From positions 1 through 64,000 of the forward strand of contig SVMW01000010.1 in NCBI GenBank assembly GCA_015067215.1: DNA of 64,000 nt, written 5' to 3'. Numbering within the stretch: position 1 is the stretch's first letter; every line of letters starts with the position of its first letter. Source of the DNA: Oscillospiraceae bacterium. Its GTDB lineage: Bacteria; Bacillota; Clostridia; Oscillospirales; Ruminococcaceae. Shown here piece after piece: positions 8,777 to 18,280 of the stretch. The translations under genes and the position numbers were made by a program. The notes beneath the pieces are model-generated. The model was not told where the DNA came from. It saw nothing but the letters and a program-made list of their open reading frames with translations, and did no database searches.

Positions 8777-9145
8777 ATAATTTTCCTCCGAAAAATTAAA
8801 ATTTGCCGATGATTATATTCACAAAATTATGCAAATATTTATAAATTAATTGTACTACATTTTTTGCAGTTTTGTAAATAGATAAACTAGGGCTTTTGTT
8901 GTTCAAGTATACAAAAAGTGTACAGTTTTTTGTGATGTTTTAACGTTTATTATAAAATTAAGTATAAATGCTTGTGTTTTCACAAATTATTAATATAATT
9001 CATATAAAATACGATTAAAGCTAAATAAGTTTACAAATGGTAATGTTTTATTATCAATATGATAACAAAACAGGAATATAATTATAAATAATAATGAGAG
9101 AAGGTTATAGTCACTTTATCACAAAGTAAAAGGAGGAACTGTTAA
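8777..9145. other. Divergent intergenic region with a candidate operator
   Basis: 369 bases, very A+T rich, with no gene. It must carry promoters for both flanking genes. The clearest structure is a 29-base inverted repeat at 9044-9072: arms TGTTTTATTATCA and TGATAACAAAACA around ATA, one mismatch. A shorter GTATAC..GTGTAC dyad lies near 8910. Confidence 0.5.
9044..9072. promoter_or_regulatory. Candidate operator, 13-bp-arm inverted repeat
   Basis: TGTTTTATTATCA - ATA - TGATAACAAAACA, one mismatch between arms, about 75 bases upstream of the YDG-protein start. There is no T-run, so a terminator is unlikely. Factor unknown. Confidence 0.4.
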
Positions 9146-10444
9146 ATGAAAAAACTTTACGGTAAAAAAATCATATGCCTGTTTGTATGTGTTGTGCTTG
9201 CTGCAGTCATGATGCCTTTGGCGGCTTTTGCAGACAATACAAAATCAGACTCCAAAACCACTGCTTCGCAAAGTCAGCAGATAAATGAAAACAAGGAAGG
9301 AACAGAAGATAAAGAAGAGATTAAAAAAACAGAGATATCCCTTGGTTCGGTTTATAAAAAGGTTTATGACGGCAAAGAGATTTCCAAGTCTGATGTTTAT
9401 GCTCTGGTAAGCACAAAATCCGGCGGAGTGACAGCGTTTACATATAAATGGTATGATGCTGACGGCAAAAAAATTAATTACAACCCTGTTAATGCAGGTA
9501 CATATAAACTTAAAATACAGGTATCGGAACAAGACCCGTCCTATACAGGCAGTGCAACAGTATCTTATATAATTGAACAGCGTCCGCTGGAATGGGATGT
9601 ATCACAGCTTAAAATATCAAAACCGTATGACGGCACAGCAGATGCTGCAAAAATAAAAGGTTACCTTGACATCAAAGGTGTGATAGAAGGTGATGATGCT
9701 GTTTTGGCCTATGACAGTATTACTGCAGCAGATTTTCCTACAGCAGATGTACAGACAGTTTCTGTTCCGGTAAGTGTGGAAAATGCCGGAATTACAGGTA
9801 CAAGCAGAGATAACTACAGCTTGCCAAAAACTTCACCTACAGCTCAGGCTTCAATTATCAAGGCGTATATCAGGGAAATGTCTTTTCCTGATGATGACAA
9901 ACAGTATCGACTGGTAGTTGAAGAAGCTGTTTATGTTGCGGACAGTCTTGCTGATACAGAATATGACAGCGAAGAAAATATCAAGGCTGCACTCCGCACA
10001 AAAGCAAATGAAGCATTGGCTGAAAAAGGTCAGGTTTCTGCGACTTTCTTCACACCTGTACTTCAGGTGCTGCAGGGAGATGAATGGGTTGAAGTTAGTC
10101 AGGAAAATATGCCTCAGGACAATATAAGCATAACATTGCAGTATCCTGACGGCACAGCGGATAAATCGCACGAATTTGTAATTTATAAAATGAAAACTTC
10201 AGGCAATAATGCAGGCGAAATTGAAGTGTGGGCACATACAGAAAAGGTTGAAGGTATTGAAACAATGCTTTCACAAGGCGATTCATTTGTAATTGCATAT
10301 ACAGCACAAAAAAAGGCAAATACAGCAATGATAATCATAATTGGTGCACTTGCCGTTATGATTATTGCAGGTACAGTATTCTTTAAAATGCACAAGGCAG
10401 ACAAGGAAGAGCTTGACGAAGAGGCTGAACACACTGTAGAATAA
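9146..10444 (+). CDS. Cell-surface protein with YDG/MBG-type domains
   Basis: A 432-residue exported protein. Residues 1-30 form a signal peptide ending near AFA-DN, followed by a low-complexity Ser/Thr/Glu/Lys linker (about 31-60). Two repeats follow that begin KVYDG and KPYDG, the hallmark of YDG/MBG Ig-like surface domains (about 65-140 and 155-235). A further mixed domain precedes a C-terminal membrane helix (about 392-413) and a short charged cytoplasmic tail. It is therefore membrane-anchored rather than sortase-linked; there is no LPxTG. AAAGGAGG precedes the ATG. Such domains usually serve as stalks in adhesins; no ligand can be inferred. Confidence 0.82.
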   Translation: MKKLYGKKIICLFVCVVLAAVMMPLAAFADNTKSDSKTTASQSQQINENKEGTEDKEEIKKTEISLGSVYKKVYDGKEISKSDVYALVSTKSGGVTAFTYKWYDADGKKINYNPVNAGTYKLKIQVSEQDPSYTGSATVSYIIEQRPLEWDVSQLKISKPYDGTADAAKIKGYLDIKGVIEGDDAVLAYDSITAADFPTADVQTVSVPVSVENAGITGTSRDNYSLPKTSPTAQASIIKAYIREMSFPDDDKQYRLVVEEAVYVADSLADTEYDSEENIKAALRTKANEALAEKGQVSATFFTPVLQVLQGDEWVEVSQENMPQDNISITLQYPDGTADKSHEFVIYKMKTSGNNAGEIEVWAHTEKVEGIETMLSQGDSFVIAYTAQKKANTAMIIIIGALAVMIIAGTVFFKMHKADKEELDEEAEHTVE

Positions 10445-10458
10445 TTATGTGAAAATAA

Positions 10459-10483
10459 AAAAGAGGGCGTAATGCCCTCTTTT
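10459..10483 (+). terminator. Terminator after the YDG-protein gene
   Basis: AAGAGGGC / GCCCTCTT hairpin followed by TT. The next gene starts 22 bases later. Confidence 0.7.
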
Positions 10484-10504
10484 GATATGATAAGGTGTCT
10501 GATT

Positions 10505-11233
10505 ATGAAAAAGCGAATAAAAATAGCATTGGCAACAGTAACAGTATTGCTTATTGCAGCAGCTGCAGCGGTTGGTATATATGCATCAGATTATTATAAA
10601 GCAAATGAAACGGCAGTAAATATGCTGCAGAACAATGATACAATTGAAATACAATATATTGATGATATTGTGGCTTTTTGTCCTCAGAATGCACATGCGG
10701 GAATAATATTTTATCCTGGCGGAAAAGTGGAATATACTGCCTATGCACCATTGCTTAATGCACTTGCAGAAAACGGATTTTTAACGGTAGCGGTAAAAAT
10801 GCCGCTTAACCTTGCTGTGCTGGATGTAAATGCTGCAGATGGAATAAAACAAAATTTTCCTGAAATAGAACAATGGTATATGTCAGGACATTCCCTTGGA
10901 GGGTCAATGGCAGCAAGTTATGTTGCGGATCATACAGATGAATATGAAGGTCTTATACTGCTTGCTTCATATTCAACAGCTGACTTGTCTGATACAGATA
11001 TAAAAGTGATTTCCATATATGGTACAGAGGATATGGTGCTGAACATGGAAAACTATAAAGAAAACTATTCAAACCTGCCTGGAAATACAGAGGAATTTAT
11101 CATTGAAGATGGTTGCCATGCATATTTTGGCAGCTATGGCAAGCAGGCAGGGGATGGCGAGGCAAAAATAACTCCACAGCAGCAATGGGAATTTACTGCA
11201 GAAACAATTTCAGAATGGATATATACAAAATAG
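10505..11233 (+). CDS. Membrane-anchored alpha/beta hydrolase
   Basis: A 242-residue protein with an N-terminal hydrophobic anchor (about 5-26), placing the catalytic domain outside the membrane. The nucleophile elbow GHSLGG contains Ser130. An Asp in ISIYGTEDMV and a His in EDGCHAYFG complete the expected triad. It resembles the Clostridia/Lactobacillales alpha/beta hydrolases often annotated as carboxymethylenebutenolidase-like or chlorophyllase-like; substrate unknown. The ATG at 10505 with AAGGTG upstream is chosen over an in-frame start inside the preceding terminator hairpin. Its last 41 bases overlap, on the other strand, the end of a decayed DUF1538 gene. Confidence 0.82.
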   Translation: MKKRIKIALATVTVLLIAAAAAVGIYASDYYKANETAVNMLQNNDTIEIQYIDDIVAFCPQNAHAGIIFYPGGKVEYTAYAPLLNALAENGFLTVAVKMPLNLAVLDVNAADGIKQNFPEIEQWYMSGHSLGGSMAASYVADHTDEYEGLILLASYSTADLSDTDIKVISIYGTEDMVLNMENYKENYSNLPGNTEEFIIEDGCHAYFGSYGKQAGDGEAKITPQQQWEFTAETISEWIYTK

Positions 11234-11897
11234 AACGATAAAAACAGCCAAGCACCAGCACAGCAAGTATCGGCCCGCCGCTGGCGAGGGCTATAAGGCC
11301 AAAGCTGTCGTTGGAGGAGTTTCTGTCACTGCGCACAGAGGAAATACCAATACCCATTGCCATAATAAAAGGAACAGTAATTGGCCCTGTAGTTACACCG
11401 CCGGAGTCAAAAGCTACAGCCAGAAATTCTTTTGGAACAAACAAAGAAAAACCTATAAGCAAAACATACATTATAGCAAGCAGAATGCTCAGGTCTATTT
11501 TGCGTATAATTCTTATTACCGCAATCGCAAGAAAAATACTTACACCTATGGCTACAGTAAGAATAAGTGTAAGGTTTGGAATTGCCGGCACCTGTTGAGC
11601 CAGAACCTGTAAATCAGGTTCCGCAATGGTAATAATAAAACCCATAAAAGCACTCACGGCAATTACAAGGATATATTTATTGATTTTGGTCAGCTGAACA
11701 CCAATACCTTCGCCAAGAGGTGTCATTGCGGTTTCAGCGCCAAGCTGAAATAGTGCCATGCCAAATATAAGCATAACCGCACCGACAACAAACATAGCCA
11801 TTGTCCCGGTTTCAAGCGGCACAACAAATACGCTGAGGACCAGTACTATTAAAGTAATCGGCACAACAGCAGATAAAGATTCCGATATTACAACACA
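11193..11897 (-). pseudogene. DUF1538 membrane protein, truncated remnant
   Basis: The minus strand encodes a clear DUF1538 transporter-like domain: FGMALFQLGAETAMTPLGEG, the ITIAEPDLQVLAQQVP block, and FDSGGVTTGPITVPFIMAMG. Family homology (ESLSAVVPITLIV) begins upstream of the only possible start, a GTG at 11864. In that frame there is a TAA at 11898-11900 and no RBS, so the native start is lost. The chain ends soon after GPILAVLVLG in a non-conserved tail that overlaps the 3' end of the hydrolase gene, whereas many clostridial members continue into a second copy of the domain. I read it as a remnant cut at both ends; a functional single-domain protein is less likely. Confidence 0.65.
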
Positions 11898-11917
11898 TTA
11901 TCCGATATATGTTGTAA
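11888..11917. repeat. Inverted repeat at the 5' edge of the DUF1538 remnant
   Basis: TTACAACA and TGTTGTAA arms, 14 bases apart, with TCCGATAT occurring twice nearby (11881 and 11901). It could be an old operator or a rearrangement scar. Confidence 0.35.
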
Positions 11918-12028
11918 ATATAAATCTTAAAGTGTATTCAATAAAATATCACAAATTATAAATTGCTATTGATATCATTTTGTGATATTATATTAAAAGT
12001 GAATTTTATTACATGAGAGCGACACAAT

Positions 12029-13144
12029 ATGCAAAAAAAGATTGATACTTTTATAAAAATAATATTTATGGCATTTATAATTCTGCTCGGTTACGGTCTT
12101 GTAAGCCTTGCAGGTTATTTATATTATACCCGTCCTCAGCTGGAAGAAGATTCTATGCAGGGGTACATTGACTGGGCAGACAGACTTGCAGATTACGGCG
12201 ATTTTGACACTGCAATTGAAGCGGCTGAAGGTGTTATCAGCAAAGACCCGAAGAATGAGGAAGCTTATGTTTTTCTTGCAAATGTATACCTGAAAAACAG
12301 GGACATTGAAAGCGCAAAGAATACATACGAAAATGCTGTTGCACAGGCAGGGGAAAACAAATTGTTTGCTGATGGTCTTGCAGCAATTGCCAATATAGAC
12401 GTTGCAACAGACTCTTCAAAAAGTGAGGTTGCAAGCAAAACAAAGGAAGATTCCCTTAAATATGCCCTGACATACGAATATAACAGCAATGGTGATCTGG
12501 TTCGTGCTTATTCAAGATCACACGACTGGGAAAGACCTGACCTTGAAAGTATTTATGAATATAATTCCAACAATCAGCTTGTAAGAGTAGTGGAACTCAA
12601 CAGTTTCATACTGCCAAACTACATTACATACGATTATCACAGCAATGGTCAGGTGAAAAACGAAACACGCTGTGACTATAATGGTTATGTACTTGAAAGA
12701 AGCATTTACGATGAAGCTGCAGTAAAAACAAATTATCAGTCATATTATCAGGACAGATCCTGGTATATGGAAAGCCTTTATGCAGATGGTTATGTGTACA
12801 AAAAAGAGTTTTATGACGCAGACAACCAGCTTATGTACTATGCAGAACATGAAATGGCTGAAGCTGAAGATTATGATGAAAAAACTGTTTATTACAACCC
12901 TGACAACACAGTTAAATACACTTTGCTGCACAAATATTCAAGTTCGGTAAAAAGTGTTGAAAGAGAAATATATTACGATGGTGACGGTTCTGTTGTATTG
13001 TTGGTTGACCACGGCGATGACAACCATTATCACATTTATAAAGGCGCTGACGCAGAAAACAAAGACGAAAGTGGGTATCAGATTTTTAAATTCTATGCTG
13101 ATGCTGACGAGTTCGTTTGCCAGGAACTTGGAATTTTAAAATAA
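12029..13144 (+). CDS. Membrane-anchored TPR protein with repeated YxYNSNGQ units
   Basis: A 371-residue protein with an uncleaved N-terminal membrane helix (about 11-32). Two TPR-like helical repeats follow (about 43-115: DYGDFDTAIEAAEGVI, DPKNEEAYVFLANVYL, DIESAKNTYENAV). The C-terminal 220 residues are built of short beta repeats such as YEYNSNGDLV, YEYNSNNQLV and YDYHSNGQV, similar to RHS/MORN-like hairpin repeats. The architecture suggests an extracytoplasmic scaffold. The RBS is weak (GAGAGCG). No partner gene is adjacent; function unknown. Confidence 0.78.
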   Translation: MQKKIDTFIKIIFMAFIILLGYGLVSLAGYLYYTRPQLEEDSMQGYIDWADRLADYGDFDTAIEAAEGVISKDPKNEEAYVFLANVYLKNRDIESAKNTYENAVAQAGENKLFADGLAAIANIDVATDSSKSEVASKTKEDSLKYALTYEYNSNGDLVRAYSRSHDWERPDLESIYEYNSNNQLVRVVELNSFILPNYITYDYHSNGQVKNETRCDYNGYVLERSIYDEAAVKTNYQSYYQDRSWYMESLYADGYVYKKEFYDADNQLMYYAEHEMAEAEDYDEKTVYYNPDNTVKYTLLHKYSSSVKSVEREIYYDGDGSVVLLVDHGDDNHYHIYKGADAENKDESGYQIFKFYADADEFVCQELGILK

Positions 13145-13160
13145 TCAAAACAATTTAAAA

Positions 13161-13197
13161 CGGAGCATACAACATCTGTATGCTCCGTTTTTTGTTG
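13161..13197 (+). terminator. Terminator of the TPR gene
   Basis: CGGAGCATAC / GTATGCTCCG hairpin, 7-base loop, then TTTTTTGTTGTT. Confidence 0.9.
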
Positions 13198-13202
13198 TTA
13201 TA

Positions 13203-14090
13203 CTATCTGTTTAAAAATAAAGTTACCTCTTCTTTTAATGGAATTGACGGCACAGCACCTTCTCGTGTGACGGCTATAGCAGCAGCTTTTGCAGCAAATT
13301 CAAGAGATAGAGGAACATCCATGTTTTCACTTATGCATGCAAGAAAATATCCTGTAAAGGTATCACCTGCAGCAGTGGTGTCTACTGCTGTTACTTTGTA
13401 TGCAGGCTGATAGTGAATGCTGTTTTTATCGGCATATATTGCTCCGTTTTCACCAAGAGTAAGCACAATTTTTATAGAAGGATACATTGCAAGCAGCTTT
13501 TCGATAATGGCTTCAGGTTTAGCCTGACCGGTCATCTGTTCGCCTTCAATTTCATTGAGAATCAGATAATTTATTTTACCTGCATCAACATCAGCAAGGC
13601 ATTCATTAAAAGGGGAAGGGTTAAGGGCAATCTGCAGTTTTTTGTGGTGTGCACAATCAACAATATATGACAGCATATTAACTTCATTCTGAAGCATAAG
13701 AATATCTCCTTCAGAAAAATCTGCTATTACATTGTCGATAAAATCTTTTGTAAGTTTACGGTTGGCACCTCCAAAAAGCAAAATGCAGTTCTGTCCGTTT
13801 TTGTCACGCTGGATTATGGCATGTCCTGTTTTACCTTCAGTTGTTTCAATATATTTGCAGTTTACATTATGCTGTTTGCAGGCATCGATAAATATTTTTC
13901 CGTCTTCACCGATAAGCCCTGCGTGGTAAATTTCTGCACCTGCCTTTGCAGCAGCAACCGATTGATTCATCCCCTTACCGCCAAGAAAAATATCAAGGCT
14001 GGTGGAAGCTTCTGTTTCTCCGGTGGTTACAATGTGGTCGACACTGTAAACAAAATCAAGATTCATCGAGCCTATATTTAAAATTTTCAT
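13203..14090 (-). CDS. rbsK: PfkB-family sugar kinase, ribokinase-like
   Basis: A 295-residue kinase that probably phosphorylates ribose (or a related pentose) at O5. The N-terminal GGKGMNQ motif (37-43) and the C-terminal PfkB signature DTTAAGDTF with catalytic Asp243 and its anion hole are intact. Length and order match ribokinase. Nucleoside hydrolases elsewhere in the window release free ribose, so a salvage link is plausible but they are not in one operon. AGGAGG precedes the ATG. The exact sugar is inferred. Confidence 0.85.
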   Translation of the reverse strand: MKILNIGSMNLDFVYSVDHIVTTGETEASTSLDIFLGGKGMNQSVAAAKAGAEIYHAGLIGEDGKIFIDACKQHNVNCKYIETTEGKTGHAIIQRDKNGQNCILLFGGANRKLTKDFIDNVIADFSEGDILMLQNEVNMLSYIVDCAHHKKLQIALNPSPFNECLADVDAGKINYLILNEIEGEQMTGQAKPEAIIEKLLAMYPSIKIVLTLGENGAIYADKNSIHYQPAYKVTAVDTTAAGDTFTGYFLACISENMDVPLSLEFAAKAAAIAVTREGAVPSIPLKEEVTLFLNR

Positions 14091-14257
14091 ACAGAAACCT
14101 CCTGTATTTATAATATCAATTTCAATTATAATATTTATTCAAAATCATATCAACAATAATCATAACATCATTATATAATATATTGTTTTTTGTCAATGGA
14201 CTCAATATAATAAAATGTGATAGAATAGAACAAACAAAATGAAACGGGGTAAACAAG

Positions 14258-14764
14258 ATGAATAGTATTTTTAAAAGACGCAGTGTGCGCAGATATACAG
14301 ACCAGAAAGTTGAAAAAGAAAAGATTGAAAGCATGCTCCGTGCAGCAATGCAGGCACCTTCTGCCTGCAATCAGCAGCCTTGGGAGTTTATAGTAGTGGA
14401 GGACAAACCGACTGTGGAACAACTGTCAAAATTCAGCCCCTATGCCCGTATGCTGCTGGAAGCGCCACTGGCAATAATAATTCTGGAAAAAACCACTGAC
14501 CTCATTGCGCCTGCATTCACTCAGCAGGATCTTGGTGCCTGCACACAGAACCTGCTTTTACAGGCAGCAGAAGAAAAACTCGGCGCAGTATGGCTTGGTG
14601 TTTCCAAAGGTGATGAAAGAGAAAAATTTATTGTGGATATGTTCAATATTCCGGACACACTCAGACCTTTTGGGGTTATTTCAATCGGCTATCCTATGGA
14701 TGCTGATGCAAACCATTTTGTTGACAGATATGATGAAAAAAGGGTACATTACGGCAACTTTTAA
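14258..14764 (+). CDS. Nitroreductase-family FMN oxidoreductase
   Basis: A 168-residue, probably homodimeric flavoprotein. It begins with the typical IFKRRSVRRYTDQKV and has the SACNQQPWEFIVV block of the FMN pocket. The central DLGACTQNLLLQAAEEKLGAVWLG and the C-terminal FGVISIGYP stretch fit the family. It uses NAD(P)H to reduce nitro compounds, quinones or flavins; the physiological substrate is unknown. GGGG-rich RBS upstream. It stands alone between the divergent ribokinase gene and the convergent fhs. Confidence 0.9.
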   Translation: MNSIFKRRSVRRYTDQKVEKEKIESMLRAAMQAPSACNQQPWEFIVVEDKPTVEQLSKFSPYARMLLEAPLAIIILEKTTDLIAPAFTQQDLGACTQNLLLQAAEEKLGAVWLGVSKGDEREKFIVDMFNIPDTLRPFGVISIGYPMDADANHFVDRYDEKRVHYGNF

Positions 14765-14820
14765 AAGGAAAACCTAAACAGCAGAATGCGGTAAATGTAC
14801 CGACATTTAAAAACAACTGC

Positions 14821-14853
14821 AAAAAACGGCGGTAACTCATACGAGTTACCGCC
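14821..14853 (-). terminator. Terminator of fhs
   Basis: GGCGGTAACTC / GAGTTACCGCC hairpin; A6 on the plus strand gives a T-tract on the minus strand. Confidence 0.88.
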
Positions 14854-14875
14854 ATATATTTTGTCTTAATTTATA

Positions 14876-16564
14876 TTAGAACAAACCGCTGATAACGCCT
14901 TTTTCGTCAACGTCGATTTTTTCAGCTGCAGGAACTTTTGGAAGACCAGGCATTGTCATAATTTCGCCTGTGAGGGCTACAATAAAGCCTGCACCTGCAG
15001 AAACTTTAAGGTTTCTTACTGTTACTTCAAAGTCTGTTGGTGCACCAAGTTTTGTCTGGTCATCTGTAAGGCTGTACTGTGTTTTAGCTACACAGATTGG
15101 GTAGTTGCCAAAGCCCTGTGCTTCAAGTTCTTTTGCCTGTTTTGCAGCCTGTGCTGTAAGTACAACACGTTTGCCGCCGTAGATTTTCTGTACAATCTGG
15201 TTGAGCTTGTCTTCAATGCTGCCTTCAAGTTCGTAGGAATATGTAAAGTCGTCATTTGGAAGTTCAACAAGACGGAGAACTTCTTCTGCCAGAACTTTGC
15301 CGCCTTCGCCGCCTTTTGCCCAAACTTCGCTGAGTGCTACATTTACACCAAGTTCTTTACATCTTGCTTCTACAAGGTCAAGTTCAGCTTTTGTATCTGT
15401 TGGGAATGCGTTGATTGCAACAACACATGGGAGTTTGTAAACATTTTTGATGTTGCTTACATGTTTAAGCAGGTTTGGCAGGCCTTTTTCAAGAGCTTCA
15501 AGGTTTTCTGTGCCAAGGTCAGCTTTTGCAACGCCGCCGTTGTATTTGAGTGCTTTTACTGTTGCAACAATAACTACAGCATTTGGTTTGATACCTGCCA
15601 TACGGCATTTGATATCAAGGAATTTTTCTGCACCGAGGTCAGCACCAAAGCCTGCTTCTGTAATTGTGTAGTCAGCAAGTTTCATTGCCATTTTTGTTGC
15701 TGTAACACTGTTGCAGCCGTGTGCGATATTTGCAAAAGGACCGCCGTGTACAATTGCAGGAACTTTTTCAAGTGTCTGTACAAGGTTTGGCTTGAGTGCA
15801 TCTTTAAGCAATGCAGCCATTGCACCGTGTGCTTTAAGGTCGCCTGCTGTTACAGGTTTCTGTTCTGCAACTTTACCGTATGTGTAACCGATAACAATGC
15901 GGGAAAGTCTTTCTTTAAGGTCTGTGATGTCACTTGCAAGGCAGAGAACAGCCATAATTTCAGAAGCAACTGTAATGTCGTAGCCGTCTTCTCTTGGTGT
16001 ACCGTTTGCTTTGCCGTTGAGGCCGTCAACAATGCTTCTGAGCTGACGGTCGTTCATATCAACACAGCGTCTCCATGTGATTTTTCTTGGGTCTATGTTA
16101 AGTTCGTTACCCTGATAAATGTGGTTATCAATCATTGCAGCCAAAAGGTTGTTTGCTGCGCCGATTGCGTGGAAGTCACCTGTAAAGTGAAGGTTGATGT
16201 CTTCCATTGGTACAACCTGTGCATAGCCACCGCCTGCTGCACCGCCTTTAACGCCAAAAACAGGGCCAAGGGATGGTTCTCTGAGTGCTACCATTACATT
16301 TTTGCCAAGTGCCTGCAAACCGTCTGCAAGACCGATTGTAGTTGTTGTTTTGCCTTCGCCTGCAGGTGTTGGGTTGATAGCTGTTACAAGAACAAGCTTG
16401 CCGTCTTTTTTGTCTGTTTCTCTGAGAAGATTGTAGTCGATTTTTGCTTTGTATTTGCCGTACTGTTCAAGGTATTTGTCATCAATACCTGCTTTTGCAG
16501 CAATTTCGGTGATAGGCGCCATCTGGCATTCCTGTGCAATCTGAATGTCTGTTTTGAATTCCAT
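14876..16564 (-). CDS. fhs: Formate--tetrahydrofolate ligase
   Basis: A 562-residue ATP-dependent enzyme making 10-formyl-tetrahydrofolate from formate, feeding purine synthesis and one-carbon metabolism. The P-loop [10 protein letters not shown] is at 66-75, and the family block [20 protein letters not shown] and the NIAHGCNS stretch are intact; full length. AGGAGG precedes the ATG. It is led by a ZTP riboswitch with an intrinsic terminator (16651-16766), so expression should rise when 10-formyl-THF is short and ZMP/ZTP accumulates. No acetogenic or glycine-reductase partner genes are near, which favours a biosynthetic role. Confidence 0.97.
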   Translation of the reverse strand: MEFKTDIQIAQECQMAPITEIAAKAGIDDKYLEQYGKYKAKIDYNLLRETDKKDGKLVLVTAINPTPAGEGKTTTTIGLADGLQALGKNVMVALREPSLGPVFGVKGGAAGGGYAQVVPMEDINLHFTGDFHAIGAANNLLAAMIDNHIYQGNELNIDPRKITWRRCVDMNDRQLRSIVDGLNGKANGTPREDGYDITVASEIMAVLCLASDITDLKERLSRIVIGYTYGKVAEQKPVTAGDLKAHGAMAALLKDALKPNLVQTLEKVPAIVHGGPFANIAHGCNSVTATKMAMKLADYTITEAGFGADLGAEKFLDIKCRMAGIKPNAVVIVATVKALKYNGGVAKADLGTENLEALEKGLPNLLKHVSNIKNVYKLPCVVAINAFPTDTKAELDLVEARCKELGVNVALSEVWAKGGEGGKVLAEEVLRLVELPNDDFTYSYELEGSIEDKLNQIVQKIYGGKRVVLTAQAAKQAKELEAQGFGNYPICVAKTQYSLTDDQTKLGAPTDFEVTVRNLKVSAGAGFIVALTGEIMTMPGLPKVPAAEKIDVDEKGVISGLF

Positions 16565-16650
16565 GGTTTTTCCTCCTGATTAAATAGAAAAAATCTTTTA
16601 AATTACTTGTTTTGCCGATATAAAGCGTACAGGTGAGGCAAAAGTTTTAT

Positions 16651-16766
16651 AAAAAAACAAAAAGACCGTCCCGGCACGCAAAATAAACAGCGCCCAGGCG
16701 GTCGACATAACAATCCAATGTGCTCCACGTGGTTAATCCCACTAATCCGCCAGTCGCACATCTTCT
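16651..16766 (-). ncRNA. ZTP (pfl) riboswitch with expression-platform terminator
   Basis: Read on the minus strand, the leader has the pfl-motif landmarks in order: GCGACTGGCG, GTGGG...AACCACGTGGAGC, a linker, and GACCGCCTGGGC. The 3' half GCCGGGACGGTC (16664-16675) can pair with GACCGCCTGGGC, making a terminator with a T-tract (16651-16663) that competes with the ligand-stabilised pseudoknot. Position upstream of fhs is classic for this class. The ligand is known from the family (ZMP/ZTP). Confidence 0.92.
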
Positions 16767-16772
16767 AAACTA

Positions 16773-16801
16773 ATTATACAGTAACCATTTGCCTTTTGCA
16801 A
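16773..16801 (-). promoter_or_regulatory. Promoter of the ZTP riboswitch-fhs unit
   Basis: Minus-strand TTGCAA (16801-16796), 17-base spacer, TATAAT (16778-16773). Transcription should start near 16766, just before the aptamer. The rest of 16802-16984 holds no gene. Confidence 0.7.
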
Positions 16802-16984
16802 GATGTTCATATGTAAAAAAAATGTTAATAACAACTTATATTTTGTGCAAAAGAGACAATAAAACAGATAGATATTGAACAGAAAAGCTGATTGTAATGG
16901 AAAGGATAGGTATAGTATACTTTAATAAATTGATAGTTTATATAGCAGGCAGAATGTAAAGGTAATTGCTGAAAGGAGAACATC

Positions 16985-18250
16985 ATGACTGCTTATGAAA
17001 GAACAAAACAGGCATTGGAACGGGCAGAAAAGCTTGGAGGAAAATCAGCGACAAACTGTGTTGCAGAAGTTGACACAACAGCTTTGTTCACAGCACAGCA
17101 GCTTGATGCAGCCAAACCTGAAAAACATCATCCGATATGGGGTACACCGATACTCGTAAAAGACAATATTGATGTAAAAGGACTGCACACAACTGCAGGC
17201 AGTCTTGCACTCAAAGACAACGTTGCACAGCAGGATGCACCGATAATACAAAATCTGCGGAGAAATGGTGCGGTCATAATCGGAAAAACCAATATGACCG
17301 AATTTGCAAACTATACCAGCTGGGATATGCCAAACGGGTACAGTTCACATGGCGGACAGGTTGTTCACGCTATCAATGAAAAACTTGACCCTTCAGGTTC
17401 TTCAAGCGGCAGCGGTGTTGCGGTTTCGGCAGGGATAGTTGAGGCAGCAGTTGGCACTGATACATCCTTTTCTGTTATTGCCTGTGCACAGGCTAATGGC
17501 ATATGCGGCATTAAACCGCCTCATGGGGCATTGCCGTCAGAAGGTATAATACCTATTGCGAGGACGCTGGACAGTGCAGGTGCAATGGCAAAAGATTTTA
17601 CAATGGCACTCAATCTTTATTCTGCGATGCGAGACGAGCCATTGCCGCCTTTGCATCCAAAATCTGTTAAAAACCTCAGAATAGCAGTCAATACTGCTCA
17701 TCCAGAATATAATTCCGATGAAAACAAAGCATTTCTTGACAAACTAATCATTCTGCTTAAAAAACAAGATGCAGCATTGTCAGAAATTGTACAGGAATAT
17801 ACCGACCATCAGAATGTGATAATGCAGTGGGAGTTTAAACCGCATCTGGAAGATTATCTGGCATCATCGTCAGCTGGTTTCAAAAATCTGGAAAAAATTG
17901 TCAGATGTTATGAAAATAATCCTGAAACAATGATGAAATACGGTATAAAACTGCTTCGTGCTGCCCTGGATGAAACCCCTGGTGGACTGCAGGGAGAACC
18001 GTATCTGAAGGCTATGCAGATGCGACAGGAAACTATCAATAACATTGAAAATACTATAGGGGACTATGATGCAGTAATAATGTACGGTTATACCAATATA
18101 ATGCATCTGTGCGGACTGCCGTCTGTAACGGTAGCGGCAAAAACAAAGGACAGCAATGGTGTGCCGTTTTGTGTTGTAATGTATGGAACAGATGAATACA
18201 GGCTGTATCAGACAGCCCTTGCAATAGAAAAATTATTTAACGATTTATAA
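16985..18250 (+). CDS. Amidase signature-family hydrolase
   Basis: A 421-residue cytoplasmic amidase of the GatA/AmiE-signature superfamily. The Ser-cisSer-Lys machinery is visible: Lys59 in PILVKDNI, the Ser-rich GSSSGSG loop (138-144) with the cis-Ser, and the nucleophile Ser163 in GTDTSFSV. The usual DTGGS is DTSFS here, an uncommon variant, and the protein is shorter than GatA (about 480 residues). With no gatB or gatC nearby it is unlikely to be the tRNA amidotransferase. AAAGGAG precedes the ATG. Substrate unknown. Confidence 0.85.
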   Translation: MTAYERTKQALERAEKLGGKSATNCVAEVDTTALFTAQQLDAAKPEKHHPIWGTPILVKDNIDVKGLHTTAGSLALKDNVAQQDAPIIQNLRRNGAVIIGKTNMTEFANYTSWDMPNGYSSHGGQVVHAINEKLDPSGSSSGSGVAVSAGIVEAAVGTDTSFSVIACAQANGICGIKPPHGALPSEGIIPIARTLDSAGAMAKDFTMALNLYSAMRDEPLPPLHPKSVKNLRIAVNTAHPEYNSDENKAFLDKLIILLKKQDAALSEIVQEYTDHQNVIMQWEFKPHLEDYLASSSAGFKNLEKIVRCYENNPETMMKYGIKLLRAALDETPGGLQGEPYLKAMQMRQETINNIENTIGDYDAVIMYGYTNIMHLCGLPSVTVAAKTKDSNGVPFCVVMYGTDEYRLYQTALAIEKLFNDL

Positions 18251-18280
18251 AAAATAAGTAAAAAAATGTATTATTGCCAA

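Noticed and set aside
12480-12700. Tandem YEYNSNG-type repeats considered as an RHS toxin
   Set aside because: The repeats are few and no RHS core protease motif or variable toxin C terminus is present.
15461-16579. 372-codon open frame antisense to fhs, rich in Cys and Phe
   Set aside because: Composition is typical of the reverse complement of a biased, highly expressed gene; no RBS or homology.
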